Part shown: positions 42,700-55,129 of the stretch, one piece after another
How positions within the stretch are numbered: the stretch's first letter is position 1
Layout of the letters: each line of letters opens with the position of its first letter
Assembly: GCF_963576545.1 (NCBI RefSeq)
Contig: NC_083648.1
Span: forward strand, 23,340,042 to 23,404,041
Origin: Limanda limanda
Lineage: Eukaryota > Chordata > Actinopteri > Pleuronectiformes > Pleuronectidae
Length of the DNA stretch: 64,000 nucleotides
Direction of reading: 5' to 3'
Notes under the pieces: model-generated
The model's input: the letters and a program-made list of their open reading frames with translations, nothing else
Databases searched by the model: none
Told to the model about the DNA's origin: nothing
Made by a program: the position numbers and the translations under genes

Positions 42700-45600
42700 A
42701 CCAGCAGCTTACTGAATTGCATCATCTTGTCAAGACACAGCATTGTCAGATTTACGTTTACTACTGCTTGTGTGTGTGTTTCATCATTTAGTGTAGACTT
42801 GTGAAAATGTAAAAAATACCCAGAGCTGTAAGAACCACTGTCCTGTTGCCTGAAGCAGAGAGACACTGTATCTGCTCCTCAGATAAGAGAGCAACAACAC
42901 ATATAAAACCCAGAGTCACTTACTGTTCCTAGTGTTTTGTGATGAAAGTAATTATTGAAACATTATGAGAAACAACTGTTCACCAGAAATCATATTTTCA
43001 ATGAATTTGTTTTCCTGATTCTGATGCCAAGGTTGGGTAGGTGCGTTGGAAAGGTTTTGCCAACTTCCAGCTACACCAGCTGGAGTGAGATTCAGATTTC
43101 TTTCTGGAGAATTCTCCCGATACAATAAAAATGCAAATTCAATACAGACTCCATTCTTTGTTAGAAAACATTCCTATGAATATTGTTGACTGTGGAATAT
43201 CATTTCAGTTCTGTTCTGTTATCTTGGGGCAATTATTCCAAAGCTTTAAACCAACAATCTGCTTTATTTAAATTCTGTGATTATCACAGATGAAACCAAA
43301 CCATCCATAAAAAAACCTGGACCAAAAATATTAAATCAAACCAAAATAAATCTCTGGAGAGACAAAGAAAACAAACACCAGAATTACTGAGGGAAAAAAT
43401 CCTGAGAGTCTGTGTTATTTCTGATGTGGAAGATGATCCTTTTTGCAAAGCTCGATAACAAATCAAATTAATAATATACGTCACCCCAAATATGTGGACT
43501 GTGGTGTTTCAATTTAGGATTTTTCACATGATAACCTGTCCATGTGTAATAATAGTTTTATCAAATAAAGTAACTTAAACTACAATAAAAAACGTATTTC
43601 CATTGTTCCATTCAGATGTTGTGTTATATGAGAGTGTATATCATGCCAAAGATGTGAGTTTTTTTAAATGATGATGATTCCAGAGGTTAATATATGGTAA
43701 CATGCTGCAGCACCTTGGTTTGTGTTATGATTATACTGTGCACTCCCCTGAATAGGTCTTGGTAGCAATAGTAAAAGGTCTATTTAGATCATTGACTAAA
43801 TTAAATACAGCAATACCACTTTGTAGAAATACTTTATCACCAGTAAGAGATGAAATATCTGGAATTTATGCTAACATTACATCACAGTTAGGGCACTTCC
43901 TGTTTCCTACCAAAATGTAATGCTTTCTTTCTTTTTGAGACTGCCAATGACTGTGTGACATAAACCATGTGGTTGTTATTGTATTAATGACAGTAGCCGA
44001 ATTATGCATTCCCACTAAACACAGAGCAATGTTTTTGCAATGAGAGCATCAGCTGCAGGAGGAGGAGATCAGGGATGTGGTTTGGAGCTCGGTGCCAGGG
44101 ATGGAGTGTATGCATAGGCTAATCACTCCCTCCCCTGTATCAGCAGAAGCATGCTGAGGCCACGAGGCTGGTCACAGAGACTGTCCCGGACCACCAAGCG
44201 GCGTATCACTGACAATGTGACCCACCGGTAGCAGCAACACCTGTTACAGAGAGTACAGACAAGTCAATGCAAAGGCGCGGACAGATGACGGTCTGACGTT
44301 ATTAGCTTGACCTTCCAAATTGAAATATTTGAACTATTTTGAGTTTTGCATGATGCAAGATCACAAAGCCAGTTAGCGTTGACAAAGAAACTCAGGTAAG
44401 GCCAGACCCTGGCACAGATTCAAGCTACCAAGTCCACAAACACTGGTCAGCTTCAGGTAGCGCTGGAAACATCAGTCAATTAGATACAGCTCCTCCATGT
44501 AGTAATTTCTCCTGGTCCTCATCTCCTCTTTTTCCAGAGGACAACAACCGAATATACTTACGGCCTAACTTACCCAATCAATGCTTTTAGTTTGTGAATT
44601 CAGCATAATACAAGAGTTTGGTTCAGCTTCCCCTCGTGTGTTCATGCTCTTTTTCCCTTCCCTTGTTTGTCCTCTTTTTCTTTGCTCCTGTTAGTGTGCG
44701 TTTGATTCCTGCCAGCTCACCTGCACACCTGAGGCTCTACAAGCCTGCACAAGAAACACAGGTTCATCCAATCGGATGATTCAGTGAGCAACAGTGGTAG
44801 GAGAGCTAAGGTTGCTCTCCGTCTAAATGATGGATCCAAAACACTTCTTATGATGGATTTCTAACACTGTCACACATAACATGCAGTATGTCTACCTGTC
44901 AATCAATATCTCCATCCTTTGTTCAAAGTGACTTCATGGGAGAACTGTAAGTCCGGGGATGGCACAGCGGCGTGCAGAACAGAGAGTGAGAGAAAACAAC
45001 AAACCTTCAGTTTACCTTCACAGCTGATGAAGCTTGGATTTCAAAAATACACCTCGGCTGTATCTGGTCCCCACACTGAAATCAATTCTGCTTCTATCAG
45101 TGTGTGTGTGTGTGTTATTAACCTTCCAGCAGCAGCACTGAGTGATTCGGTTCAAAGGGACTAATCCACAGGGAGCGAGCAACAACCCACTGGAATTCTG
45201 CCCAAACGCAAAATTCAAGAAAATGTGTGAAACAAAGATACAGAGGCTGAATGAGTGTGTGTAGTACTCCCCTATTCATGGATGCCCACTTGCAGGGCAT
45301 TTATGTTATTAGTTTGTCCGACAAGAAAAGTTGTTGCACAACCAGATACGTATATGGCCATATTGGCAATCTTTACATGTTTGGCATTGCTTTTTGAGCG
45401 GCTGTGTTTGTAAATGTACAATTTGGTCAATGTCATCCAATTTTAGGAAGTGACAGTAGAAGCATCTACTCTACTTAAGTGTGAATTACCATCAGACTGG
45501 ATCCTAACCAGCTACTGGATTCTGATCTGTATATGACCATCATTCAGATGGTGATAATCATTTTCATTTGCATAGAGAGAAAATAAGATAATTTTGGGAG

Positions 45601-46480
45601 TAAGTAAGAAAAAATCATTTACTTAAGGTGTGTATGCAAACTATGTACTCTAACAGTTATATGGGGAACAGGGGTGGTTAATTACTTGATGTTCACTGAT
45701 CTTCTTGCTTGAAAGTATCCTAACCGCCTCCAAATTGAGCCGAAAGAACAACTTAGCCAGTGTTCATTGTGAATTGATTACATCTGTACAGCACGATTAA
45801 GAGAACAGAGCCTGTCCCATTCCAGACATACTCCCTTCTCTCCAAGCAATACCCAGACCAGTGGCTAATTTTAATGTCTATGTCTACACTACGTAATTTA
45901 GGTACCCATGCTTTAGGTTTTACTATCAAATTAGATGTGAACACTGACATGTAACATAGAGAGTGACAGCAATTCTAGCCTTTAATGGACGTGTGGCTGG
46001 AATAGGTGATGCCAGGTGGGGGTAAGTTTGGGTGCTGTGTCAGACATTTAATGACTTGGGGGAGATAATTGCTCATTTTACCCTGTAGCATTTGTATATT
46101 CCACCCTCTGGTCTCCTTGGTGCATCAAGTCTACAATAAACTTGTCTGCGTAGGACATCAGCCGCTGCCTGAATTCTCCTTCCACCTGCTTCCAGAAAAC
46201 TTTCATCAGCGTTTTGTGACATTTCAATGTTTATATAATTAGCTTCATTGTTAAAACGTGTGCTCCCGTTTCTCCCTCAGCAAATTCTATTGTATTGTAT
46301 TGTATTGTATTATCTAACGTCATTAGATCTACACAAGCCACTGAACCCCGAATTTTGTATGTCTGGTTTATTACCTGCCTGTGATCCAAAGTAGACCCAA
46401 GTCTCATATATTTGAAGTTGAATTCTCGCCTAACAGTTTCAGCATTGAGATTTGTTTTCTGTGACCATTGTTTTAAAATG
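42700..46480. other. Gene-poor DNA with one GC-richer patch
   Basis: Around 44050-44260 the sequence is GC-richer. The plus strand has a short ATG frame (44152-44232, MLRPRGWSQRLSRTTKRRIT…). The minus strand has an acceptor-like CTCTCTGTAACAG followed by an open run. Neither is convincing. A (TATTG)n run lies at 46290-46310. An AATAAACTTG phrase near 46134 is LTR-like but lacks defined ends. Confidence 0.4.
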
Positions 46481-46487
46481 TGTACAG

Positions 46488-46570
46488 GGGTCATGGCTTA
46501 GTTGCCAGAGTAGATTGTCTGTTGATTCTTGGGTGGGTGGTTCAATCCCCCAGTTCCTCAAAAAGCCACT
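46488..46570 (+). repeat. tRNA-like SINE head
   Basis: TCATGGCTTAGTTGCCAGAG (A-box-like, 46491-46510) and GGTTCAATCCC (B-box, 46539-46549), with about 28 bases between boxes, resemble a pol III promoter of a tRNA-derived SINE. The following GTTCCTCAAAAAGCCACTGG fits a SINE body. It is truncated before the hAT element at 46677. No cloverleaf was checked; a tRNA gene is unlikely. Confidence 0.55.
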
Positions 46571-46676
46571 GGGGCTATAGAAGTCAGTGCGATCTTAAAA
46601 GTAAGATAAACTTATAACCACATCTGCTGATGGCTTAGTCTATGATCTGTGTGTTTAACGGCAGTATGTATGTAAT

Positions 46677-47778
46677 CAGGCACGTGCACAGACATTTTTG
46701 GGGGCAGGTGCTCAAACCAAAAAAAAGGCAACCATCGCCAAAATTATTTATGAAATTAAAAACAATAATAATAAATAAATAAAAACTTACTGATTTTCCC
46801 TCATTTGTTTTACTAGTTGATGGCCTGATCCAATATAAAAGAGAGCTGCTACCCTGAGCTGCTTGTTGCAGTTCCCTGTCCTTCTGCTTTTGGAGTCTCT
46901 CTTTTCTTGGCATTAAGCTAAAAAAATTTAAATGAGATAAATTAATGTTTGCATAATAATCGAGAGTGACTTACATAATCTCTATAAAGCTGACAACACA
47001 ATACACACAAATTTTTGTTTACTGTTTTCTGACAGAGTATAAGCAGCATTACACTAATTAAATACCACAATATACCTCACCAGACTGTCATGTAGCTCAA
47101 CTTAAGACCTACCTTTCATTTCAATAATTACGCCTGTCTGTCTGTCTGCCTGTATCTCTCTCCCTCTCTCTCTTCATTAAACATGACAAACGTCAGTAAA
47201 CAGCTGGACAAGGCTTTGAAATCACGGATTTCTTGAGATTTTTGTTTTTTTATTTTTTATGAAACGTCGGACCAGTTGCGACGTAATGTTTTCAGCGGTG
47301 CTAATGTTGTGGTTCATTTATCACCAAACAACGTCGGGGGATTGCACACACAGCGTCATTACCTGTTTGTGTGATGCTGCGGGTCAGAGGAGAAGTGGCT
47401 GCAGCCGTTTGGCCTCAGCGCTGCATGAGGAGGAGGAGGAGGAGGAGGAGGAGGAGGAGGAGGAGGAGGAGGAGGAGGAGGAGGAGGAGGAGGAGGAGGA
47501 GGAGGAGGAGGAGGAGGAGGAGGAGGAGGGAGGGGCCAGCGGGGGCTTGTGAGCGCCGTGGAGCATGTCAAGGCGAAATTCTCACAAGAACTCAAATAAA
47601 TGCCCCGTCAGACATCAAAACACATTGGGGGGAATTGATGACAGAGCGAGTAATTTTTATTCTTAATTATTGATGAATGAAGAAAAAATTGGGCTCCAGC
47701 AGAAGGGGCACTTTTCTCATCCAGGGCAAAAGGGCTGGTGCTTGAGCACCACTAGGGGTCTATCTGTGCACGTGCCTG
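46677..47778 (+). mobile_element. hAT-type non-autonomous element, 1102 bp, 8-bp TSD
   Basis: Perfect 16-bp terminal inverted repeats CAGGCACGTGCACAGA / TCTGTGCACGTGCCTG bound the element. TATGTAAT is duplicated exactly at 46669-46676 and 47779-47786. Subterminal GGTGCTCAA / TTGAGCACC is also inverted. These features place it in the hAT superfamily. No transposase is recognisable; the interior holds a GAG tract and GC-rich sequence. It lies immediately after a SINE head. Confidence 0.95.
47427..47529 (+). repeat. (GAG)n trinucleotide tract
   Basis: About 34 perfect GAG repeats inside the hAT element. The frames through it encode poly-Glu, poly-Arg, poly-Pro or poly-Ser runs on the two strands and are artefacts of the tract. 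Confidence 0.97.
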
Positions 47779-47789
47779 TATGTAATGAT

Positions 47790-48030
47790 GCAGTCTATGC
47801 TGCAATGAAGTTAGTGCAGGCCTGATCACCCATGTACCTCTTTATTCAGTTTTTGTTTTCTTTACATTTGTCATGAAAAACTTCTAAAAACTTAAATTAA
47901 CAAAACATACATGAAAGTCCATCTTTTTTGTACCTGTAGAATTTTTAGTGTCTGCTGTTTGACATTCATTGCCATCGTTGCTAACCAAATCTTAGAACCC
48001 TTTCAGCTTTGATTACAACTTTGGTTTTAT
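47790..48030. other. Intergenic DNA, no feature
   Basis: AT-rich, nothing supported. Confidence 0.5.
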
Positions 48031-48037
48031 TTTTTAG

Positions 48038-48145
48038 GTATCCATAGATAAGTACTTTAATCACCTCAATTTCCCCTTCCGAAGCCTTAATATCCATTCA
48101 ATCCAAACTCTTGGTCGAGTTTGTTGAATTACTTTTGTCTATGAG
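48038..48145 (+). ncRNA. Candidate non-coding exon with strong splice sites
   Basis: A pyrimidine-rich acceptor (GGTTTTATTTTTTAG) and a consensus donor ATGAG|GTAAGTA bound 108 bases. All three frames contain stops; the longest reads VSIDKYFNHLNFPFRSLNIH and stops before the donor. If the exon is used it would be non-coding or would introduce a premature stop. No partner exon was found. Confidence 0.25.
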
Positions 48146-48149
48146 GTAA

Positions 48150-48925
48150 GTATCCATTAACTGTTTGTGTTTTAAGTGACAATGCAATGTCTTCAAGCAG
48201 GTAATAGTCACTTCCTTTTACATCCTGGATGGTAAAAACACACCTGCATCATGCACAGAGCCTGGCTGACCCATGGACACATCCAGGAACATCATCTCTG
48301 CTGTCAACACAGCCTGGAGTTGAATATTTGCTTGTCATTCGCTATTGATGTAACAGTTGTGGATGCTGGCTCCAAAGGCTACAGAGACATTTTGTTCATT
48401 CTTCAGTATACACAGGAGCTTTCAAATGCAGGGTTCTTTTTTAATGTCAAACTAATCTGCAATACCCGTAAAGCTCTCTTGGTCTATGATCAACCAAATG
48501 GAACACAGCCATTTATTTGAAGGTTAGCTTTACCAGGAAATGACCATGTTTCTCATTTCCACACTCCATGACTCTTTAAATAGGCTGACACAAATCTTGC
48601 CATTAAAGCTGTTGTGTGCTCAGTGATGCACATATGGCTATACACACAATACATTATGGAAATTATAGGTGAGTAAATACTCATCATAAGAAACAATTTA
48701 TTTTACATAAAAGAAAAAAAATATTGGTCATTAAAGTCTTTCTGAATATCATTTAGTGGTTAATGTCTTAATGTGTTATGGTGCATGGTGTTTCTCTAGG
48801 TAGAATAAGGAATAAATGAAGTGTTGAAATGACATGGGCCTTTTTGTCATTATTGTAACAGGTGTAATGTGCAATGTGATTAAGACATGTTTGTATGTTT
48901 TTACTATTTAATGTATGTTAAATAT
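48150..48925. other. Intergenic DNA, no feature
   Basis: The plus frame at 48251-48520 (89 codons) has no recognised domain. Otherwise AT-rich. Confidence 0.45.
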
Positions 48926-48928
<3 letters not shown>

Positions 48929-48986
<58 letters not shown>

Positions 48987-48987
48987 A
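48929..48987. repeat. (CT)n-(TA)n compound microsatellite
   Basis: A CT run to about 48962 followed directly by a TA run. Confidence 0.95.
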
Positions 48988-49301
48988 ACAACAACAGTGA
49001 TTAGCTATAATGATGGGCCAAATAATTACGTACATTGTTAGTAATGTACCTTAAAGAACATAATTAGCTCATATAGCTCATCACAACGCATGCTCCTCAA
49101 ATGTTTTTCTTGTCATCCTGATATTTGAGGTAAATGTTGGATCAATGTAATTAGGGACCACAGTGTCCACCTACCCCATCACTTGACAAGGCTGTTCTCT
49201 GCTGTTCTGTAAGGCAAGGACAGTGACTGTAATATTGAGCACATTTTGTAGTATTAAGCAGGTATTTAGATTCTTCCAAATTTTTATTTGTACTTTATAC
49301 T

Positions 49302-49316
49302 CCCCCCCCCCCCCCC
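49302..49316 (+). repeat. 15-base poly-C run
   Basis: An uninterrupted C homopolymer just upstream of the TTAA-flanked element. Confidence 0.95.
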
Positions 49317-49352
49317 ATTTATTTTAAAGCTTTATTTACTACTTACTATTAA

Positions 49353-49950
49353 AGGGACTCTCACCTTTGTTGCATTTTTACACTTTTTTTGGATAAGGTT
49401 AAATTGGTATTAATAAGGTAATGACACTCTAAAATGCAAGACAGACCCACCAGGAGTAAAAACAAACAATTATTTCACTCTCATAATATTTAGTGAAAAC
49501 TTCAACCAATAAAATTCTTCGGACCGAAGGACCTTATTGGCCGACAGACCTGTCTGTTTGCTGCATGGACATGCAGGTTTTCCGTCTGCTTCTTGTGGCG
49601 CATTCGGGCCCGCGTCATCAAGGCGCGTCCTCAACTAGAGGGTTTGTTTTGATTCCACGGCAGACAGTAGCGAGTAGCGACCGTAGCTTACCGGTGCTTC
49701 TGAATCCGAATCCATTGCTTTGGTAAACAAAAACTCACGTGCGTGCGCGGAGGCAGTAGGTTGTAAGTCTGCTTGTAAATAAAGTTTCTTCAAAAAAATA
49801 AAAACACCGGGATGGTTGTTAGTCTGCTTGTGTAAATAAAGTTTCTTAAATAAAACACCGCGGATGGGAACGAGGGGGTGGGGCATTGGAGGAAGGCGGG
49901 ATGATTTGAATGTGCTGTAATTCTCAAATGCAACAAAGGTGAGAGTCCCT
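49353..49950. mobile_element. TTAA-flanked inverted-repeat element (Kolobok or piggyBac type)
   Basis: The ends AGGGACTCTCACCTTTGTTG / CAACAAAGGTGAGAGTCCCT are perfect inverted repeats, extended by GCATTT/AAATGC. TTAA is present at 49349-49352 and 49951-49954. TTAA duplication is used by piggyBac and Kolobok elements; the AGGG start fits Kolobok better, an inference. The interior (598 bp in total) is GC-richer and contains a short direct duplication (49763-49810 and 49817-49865, sharing AGTCTGCTTGT and AATAAAGTTTCTT). No transposase is present. Confidence 0.88.
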
Positions 49951-49959
49951 TTAAGGTGA

Positions 49960-52640
49960 TGAACTTCCACAATCAATAGTACAAACGGTATTGTGTAGTT
50001 ATAGGGTCACATTTCAGAAGTCAACAAGTTGTTAACAAACCAAATATTGATTTCTCTTTCCTCTAAGCAACTAACACTGTAGCATGCTGCTCACACAATA
50101 ATGCTATAATAATATAATAACTCCAAACCAGTACTTTTACTTCTAATGCCTAAACTACGTTTTACTGCTAATAATCTGCACTATTACTGAAGGAGGATAT
50201 TTCATTCTGCTGGACAGATTTCATAATTAAAGTACATTACATTATTTCCTCATTAAAAAACAGAACACTTAATCCTAAGAAGTGAAGAAAAACAAAAGAG
50301 AAAAGTGAAGAGAGACTATGAAATGAATCCTTTAGTTACAGAACTAAGTTCAAACTCCAGATAAGGTGAGTGCTTTGACAGCCTGTGGGTCAAAAATGGG
50401 TTTGAATAATGCAAGATAAAAATCCCTAAACCTCAAATAGCAATTTTTGTCATCTCCTTTAATTCAAGATCACTGCAACCCTCCTCCTGCACTGGTCTGC
50501 TCCAAGTTGATTTTCAACAAATTTAAGTCATTAATTTGTTCCTGTCCCAGTTGGAGAGATAACTTCAGTGTTTTTTACCTTTATGCAATGAAAGTTGAGT
50601 TCACACCCTATCAATGAGTTACAGTGTTTAGGTATTAGTGCTGGGACCACTTTTGTTCTTTGTTTACGTCCCGGTCACATCTTTGAAATACCAAAAGCCA
50701 TAATCTGCCAATGACATTTCCCAGTTATCCATCACTGGATGTGTAATAACTTACTATATTTGAATACCCAGTGTTACTCTCCTGTCTAGGGTAGGAGCAC
50801 AGCATAAAAGTATTCAAAAAACTGGTTCCCTTCCCGATCCCCGAAACCAGAATCAACACAATAATAGTTTAATCACAAGGTTATTTATTTCTCACACAAA
50901 AGTGAAACGTGACCGTAAACTGAGTACTACTCAGTATTACTCAGGGTGAACCCAGACCCAAAAGAACAAACAGAAGAAACTCTCTTTTCATAGTAAACTG
51001 CTGGATAAATCTGTTGAAATAAAAACATAAACCAAAAGACATCAACTAATCCTATCTCCCTAAAATACAACAAAACAGGAAAAAAATCACAAAAGAACAC
51101 AAGCAGCTCACCCCTACAAACCTCAGTGCTAACTTTAAACAATGAATGACTAAATACAATATATTGTTGTGCATATGATACATTAAGCGTGACACCATTA
51201 ATTGGTGTGCCTTTGGGCATTCAATAAAATGTGGTTATCAGAAAATAAGATTGAATATTAATATTATAAAAAAATATGAAATATTAACTTTAATTGATTA
51301 AAGTTACATCGGGGCACCACCCTTCAAGGGCTCTTTTTATAACAAAGCTCTGTTGGACTAGAGAGCTGTACATATGTTATAGGACACACCCAGTCTCAAG
51401 TAGAATGATATTTGTATTAGAAATCCCAAGTCGGTCTAAGACCAAGATGAGGCCTCATAAGATCTGTTAAAAGAGCAGTTATAACAAAAACCCAATTATT
51501 TATGCCAAGACCTGGACGAGCAAATATAATTATGTTAAAGTTGTTTTTTACCCTGTGTATTGTATATTCATTCCTTACTATGGAGACATTATAATTGTCT
51601 TCTCAACTATGTGAACCTGGCGTTTACTGTGTGGCACTCGAACATTGCCACCATGCCACACACCAGTAAGTTGCTTAGCTGCAGCCCACATCTTCCAGTA
51701 TTTGTGGAAGGGAAAGGTGAAGACATTTCTTTGACCATTCAGTAGTTTCTTGAGTCATTTTTGCCGACCGCGTACTGGCCAATTAATATGATTCACATGA
51801 GTACCTTCAATGTTTCCAGGGATGCAGATAGGCACATAAAAGTGTTGCTTGGAAGCTAGGTTAAGCTATTTCGCCATGATTAATCAGGAAAACAGCACTG
51901 TGTGGTGTGTGTGTGTGTGTGTTTGCGTGTGTGTGTGTCTATGATTTTAATCAAATGACAGTAAAGAGTTTAAGCCTTCTCTACCTATAAAATAAGTTCA
52001 GAACAAAGAAAGCAGGAAAGTATTCAGGCCAAATTGTTGTACTGACCACTGTCTTAGTATCTGTCTACTTTTAATCTTAATTCAGTGGAATATATCTTTC
52101 GTATGAAAAGACGAATGAATCATGAAGGAATGACAACATTGCCAACATTTTAATCATCCCTCATTCGGTGGTCTCTGCTCAACATGGAGTTGCCACGGAT
52201 ACGTTATAGCTTGCTCACCAAATGTCAGCTCTGTGTCTGACACTAAAGTTTGTGTTGGTGCATCTAAAGAGGAAACTGTTGTTGTCTGTGGATGAGGAAC
52301 AGAAAAGTTTGTTTTGTGAGCATGAGTAGACAAGTATTTCTGCTTAATAATGGAAAATGTTCCCAGAAGCTCAGGCAGGTTTATTTAAAAAGGTGAACAA
52401 ATAACAATAAGAAAATTCGCAACCCACATAGAGTCAAATTCTCTCAAAACGCCTGCACAGTTTACAAGTTGTGTGGCCAAATGCAGAAGAATCTCCAACA
52501 TGTTTCTCACACCCACTTAAATATAACTTCCCAAGGGCCCTTGCTGCTCAGTAGACCGCTGAAGCTTCCAAAGTTGAGCTGGTGTCCTTCAGGCCCACTT
52601 AATCCATCTCTACCAAAAATAAGTTTTAAACTCTTTCTTC
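49960..52640. other. Gene-poor DNA, GT microsatellite
   Basis: It includes a GT-rich run at 51905-51939. Around 50790-50910 the minus strand shows AATAAATAACC followed by a GGTTTCGGGGATCGGG stretch that looks LTR-like, but no ends could be defined. No gene is supported. Confidence 0.4.
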
Positions 52641-52652
52641 ACACCTGTCGCC

Positions 52653-52706
52653 ATGAAGAACAGCCTTATGGGAGCAAAGTCACATTTCTCGAGGGAGCCC
52701 CGCCAG
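52653..52706 (+). CDS. Candidate exon before a strong donor
   Basis: CGCCAG|GTAAGG at 52707 is a near-consensus donor. Upstream, an ATG in a good context (GTCGCCATGA) opens MKNSLMGAKSHFSREPRQ up to the donor. The alternative frame reads RHEEQPYGSKVTFLEGAPP into the donor in phase 1. An acceptor-like pyrimidine run lies at about 52631-52648. Either a first exon or an internal exon is possible; no partner exon was found. Confidence 0.25.
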
Positions 52707-52769
52707 GTAAGGCTGCAGCAAGCTCTCCACATCATGGGGGATGGGGAATGGATCTGTTAAGTGACATCT

Positions 52770-54469
52770 AACACACTTTAGTCAGACATATCTGTGTGCT
52801 ATTTAAAGTCAGTGGAAGTGTAACATCACCCCCTTTGGTTGAAGTGTCTTTCCCTGGAAATGCCTTTAGCACAAGGCTGAGACACATTTAGCAGTGGAAG
52901 GTTTAATACCCGGTCCACACTGCCTGCATGAGCGGCGGGTGATGGCTGTGCTGTCTGTTGTTTAATGGTATTTTGCGAAATAACAACTTACTTTATGCTT
53001 TAAGCAGACATTTCAATCTAGGGTACAGCTCGATATGAACTTTATGCATATAGCATTTGCACCCACTGTCTAGCATATTTTGCAGGAGTTGGTCCTGTGG
53101 TTAAATTGCCTTCGACTTTAACTCAGTAGTGACCTTTGCTGCACTCTGTTTGAATTCTGTTTGCCCTCTGTTCCAGGAAGCCAGCTAACTAACAAGCGCC
53201 CTTTATCACCCATAACACTTTTTCCTCTGCGACACAGAACGATTGCAGCCTATAGATCACACCGATACAGACTATTTGCTCCAGACACATAGCGATATGT
53301 TCACCCACCACATGTTTTTGGTCAGGTTGTAACACATACATGGACACTTTAATACGCACACAGACACTTTTCATCTCACTCACAGCATCCACCTTGCCTG
53401 TGTGATCCTTTCTGCAGATAGTTTCAATAAAACTCTCTCTTAGACCGAAAACATTCTTCAACCCTTTTATTGAACCATTTTCACCACAGTTGTCTGTTCT
53501 CCACACGGGTAGCGTTTCTGCTAAGAGTTGGAAGTGTTGGAAAAATATATGTTCTGACATATTCAAAAGACAGATATTGAAACTGAGGTGAAAGATCACT
53601 GTCTACTCAGCTGTAAAACACAGGCAGTAAACAGACAAAATAGATGAGACCTCGGCAGTGTGGTCACGCTGACCTGATAACATGAAAAGCAAGACGTTCT
53701 GTGTTGCACAAGCGCCGCTCACACAGTCGGTGGGATGGGCTTAAGACGGTTCGGAACAGTGGGTGGCTTTAAAGATAGATAAATGTGATAGTAAAACATC
53801 AGGCATATAATTTTGTTTCTAGCTAAAAAAATGTTTTATTTTATCAGGGTTTCTCACTGAAATGCAAGTTTTATAAACTTATATTTACCAAATTAAACTT
53901 TCATTTTATATAATGAATTAGATGTTTCCATTGTTTAATATTGAGTTTTTATTGACAGCCCAAATCTGATTCCTGAAGTGCCTTTATCCCCATCTTTGTA
54001 AAACAGGTAAGAGGTGCACAATGGAAAATGCTTTTTCATGTTAACAGAAACTATTTTTAAACACTCACTGCCAACCTTGTTTTGGGCAGAGGGCCACATG
54101 CTGGCTATTCACTATTCAAGTGTATTTTCTTTCTTCTCCAAAATGGAATATGTGTGTCTGTGATTTTTAGGTTGTATTCATTCATCACTTTGTCATCACT
54201 CCTTTTCTCCCTGGTAGCCTGAGATGTAAAGGTGCTGGTGTGTGAGTGAAGAAGAGGTAAGTCAGAATGCTTTATCTTTTGGGCTGGTCTCATTTTTTCA
54301 ATTTGTTTCCGTTTTACCTCTTCCAGCAGCAAATAAAACCTCCCAGGCTGAAACTGTGTCACAGTTTTTTAACCAAAGCAAAGTCAAAGGTCAAAGTAGC
54401 AAAACTGCAAATGAGTTTGGATGGAAGCGCACTTGAATGTCCTTGTCCTACATCTCAAACTCCTTCCTC

Positions 54470-54506
<37 letters not shown>

Positions 54507-55120
54507 CTGGCTCTAATACAGTAAAACAAACTAACTTCATGACACTTACAGAGCTGGCTGCAGGCAATAGAATCCCTGCTCTGCTTCCTGGAACATGCTG
54601 GAATACATCCAACAGTAAACATTCAGTAGCACATTGTAGTCCTTTCAGATACGTTTGTGATGCACACTCTGCAGCATCTCCGACTTAGGCCTCAGTCCAT
54701 CTGAACTGTGTCCGCTAAGACTCTGATAATAAGGTGAGCGAGCAGTTACATGAATGCAGGGGCCCCTTCCTTCCATGTGGGGTTCCCTTAACTCCCTCTA
54801 CCTCCTCATCAACAACAAATCCAACCACACTATCCACAAATAACATGTAAAATATTGCCTCTGGCTAATAATTTAACTCCTGTGAAAGAGTTCCCATGAG
54901 CTACCACAAAAAAACAAGTTTTCAGACATCACTAGGAGTACTGCAGTGTAGCTAAGGACCAACTCTTAACCTGTGACCCAGAGCTGCAGGAGGATTCAGG
55001 AATGGAAGCGTCTGTTCACTGGTAGGGATCTGACTTTGGTACGTGTATGTTATTACTTATCATTAAGATTATTCGCTCAATAAATAATCAAAAACAAATT
55101 CTAAAGATATTTGAGTCACA
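52770..55120. other. Gene-poor DNA
   Basis: It contains the GT microsatellite at 54472-54503. The 136-codon minus frame at 53189-53599 has no recognised domain and a length compatible with chance. No other feature is seen. Confidence 0.45.
54472..54503. repeat. (GT)n microsatellite
   Basis: An uninterrupted GT run of about 32 bases. Confidence 0.95.
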
Positions 55121-55129
55121 ATTAACCAC

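Noticed and set aside
45985..46210. Possible plus-strand LTR with AATAAACTTG
   Set aside because: No TG/CA ends, TATA box, target duplication or primer site could be fixed.
46491..46549. A/B-box pair considered as a tRNA gene
   Set aside because: Spacing fits a promoter, but the surrounding sequence does not give an evident acceptor stem; a SINE head is more likely.
47359..47673. Poly-Glu, poly-Arg, poly-Pro and poly-Ser frames
   Set aside because: All are readings of the GAG tract inside the hAT element.
50790..50910. Possible minus-strand LTR (AATAAATAACC followed by a G-rich stretch)
   Set aside because: Ends and duplication not found; only a vague resemblance.
53189..53599. 136-codon minus-strand frame
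   Set aside because: No recognised motif, and about one frame of this length is expected by chance in 64 kb at this base composition by rough estimate.
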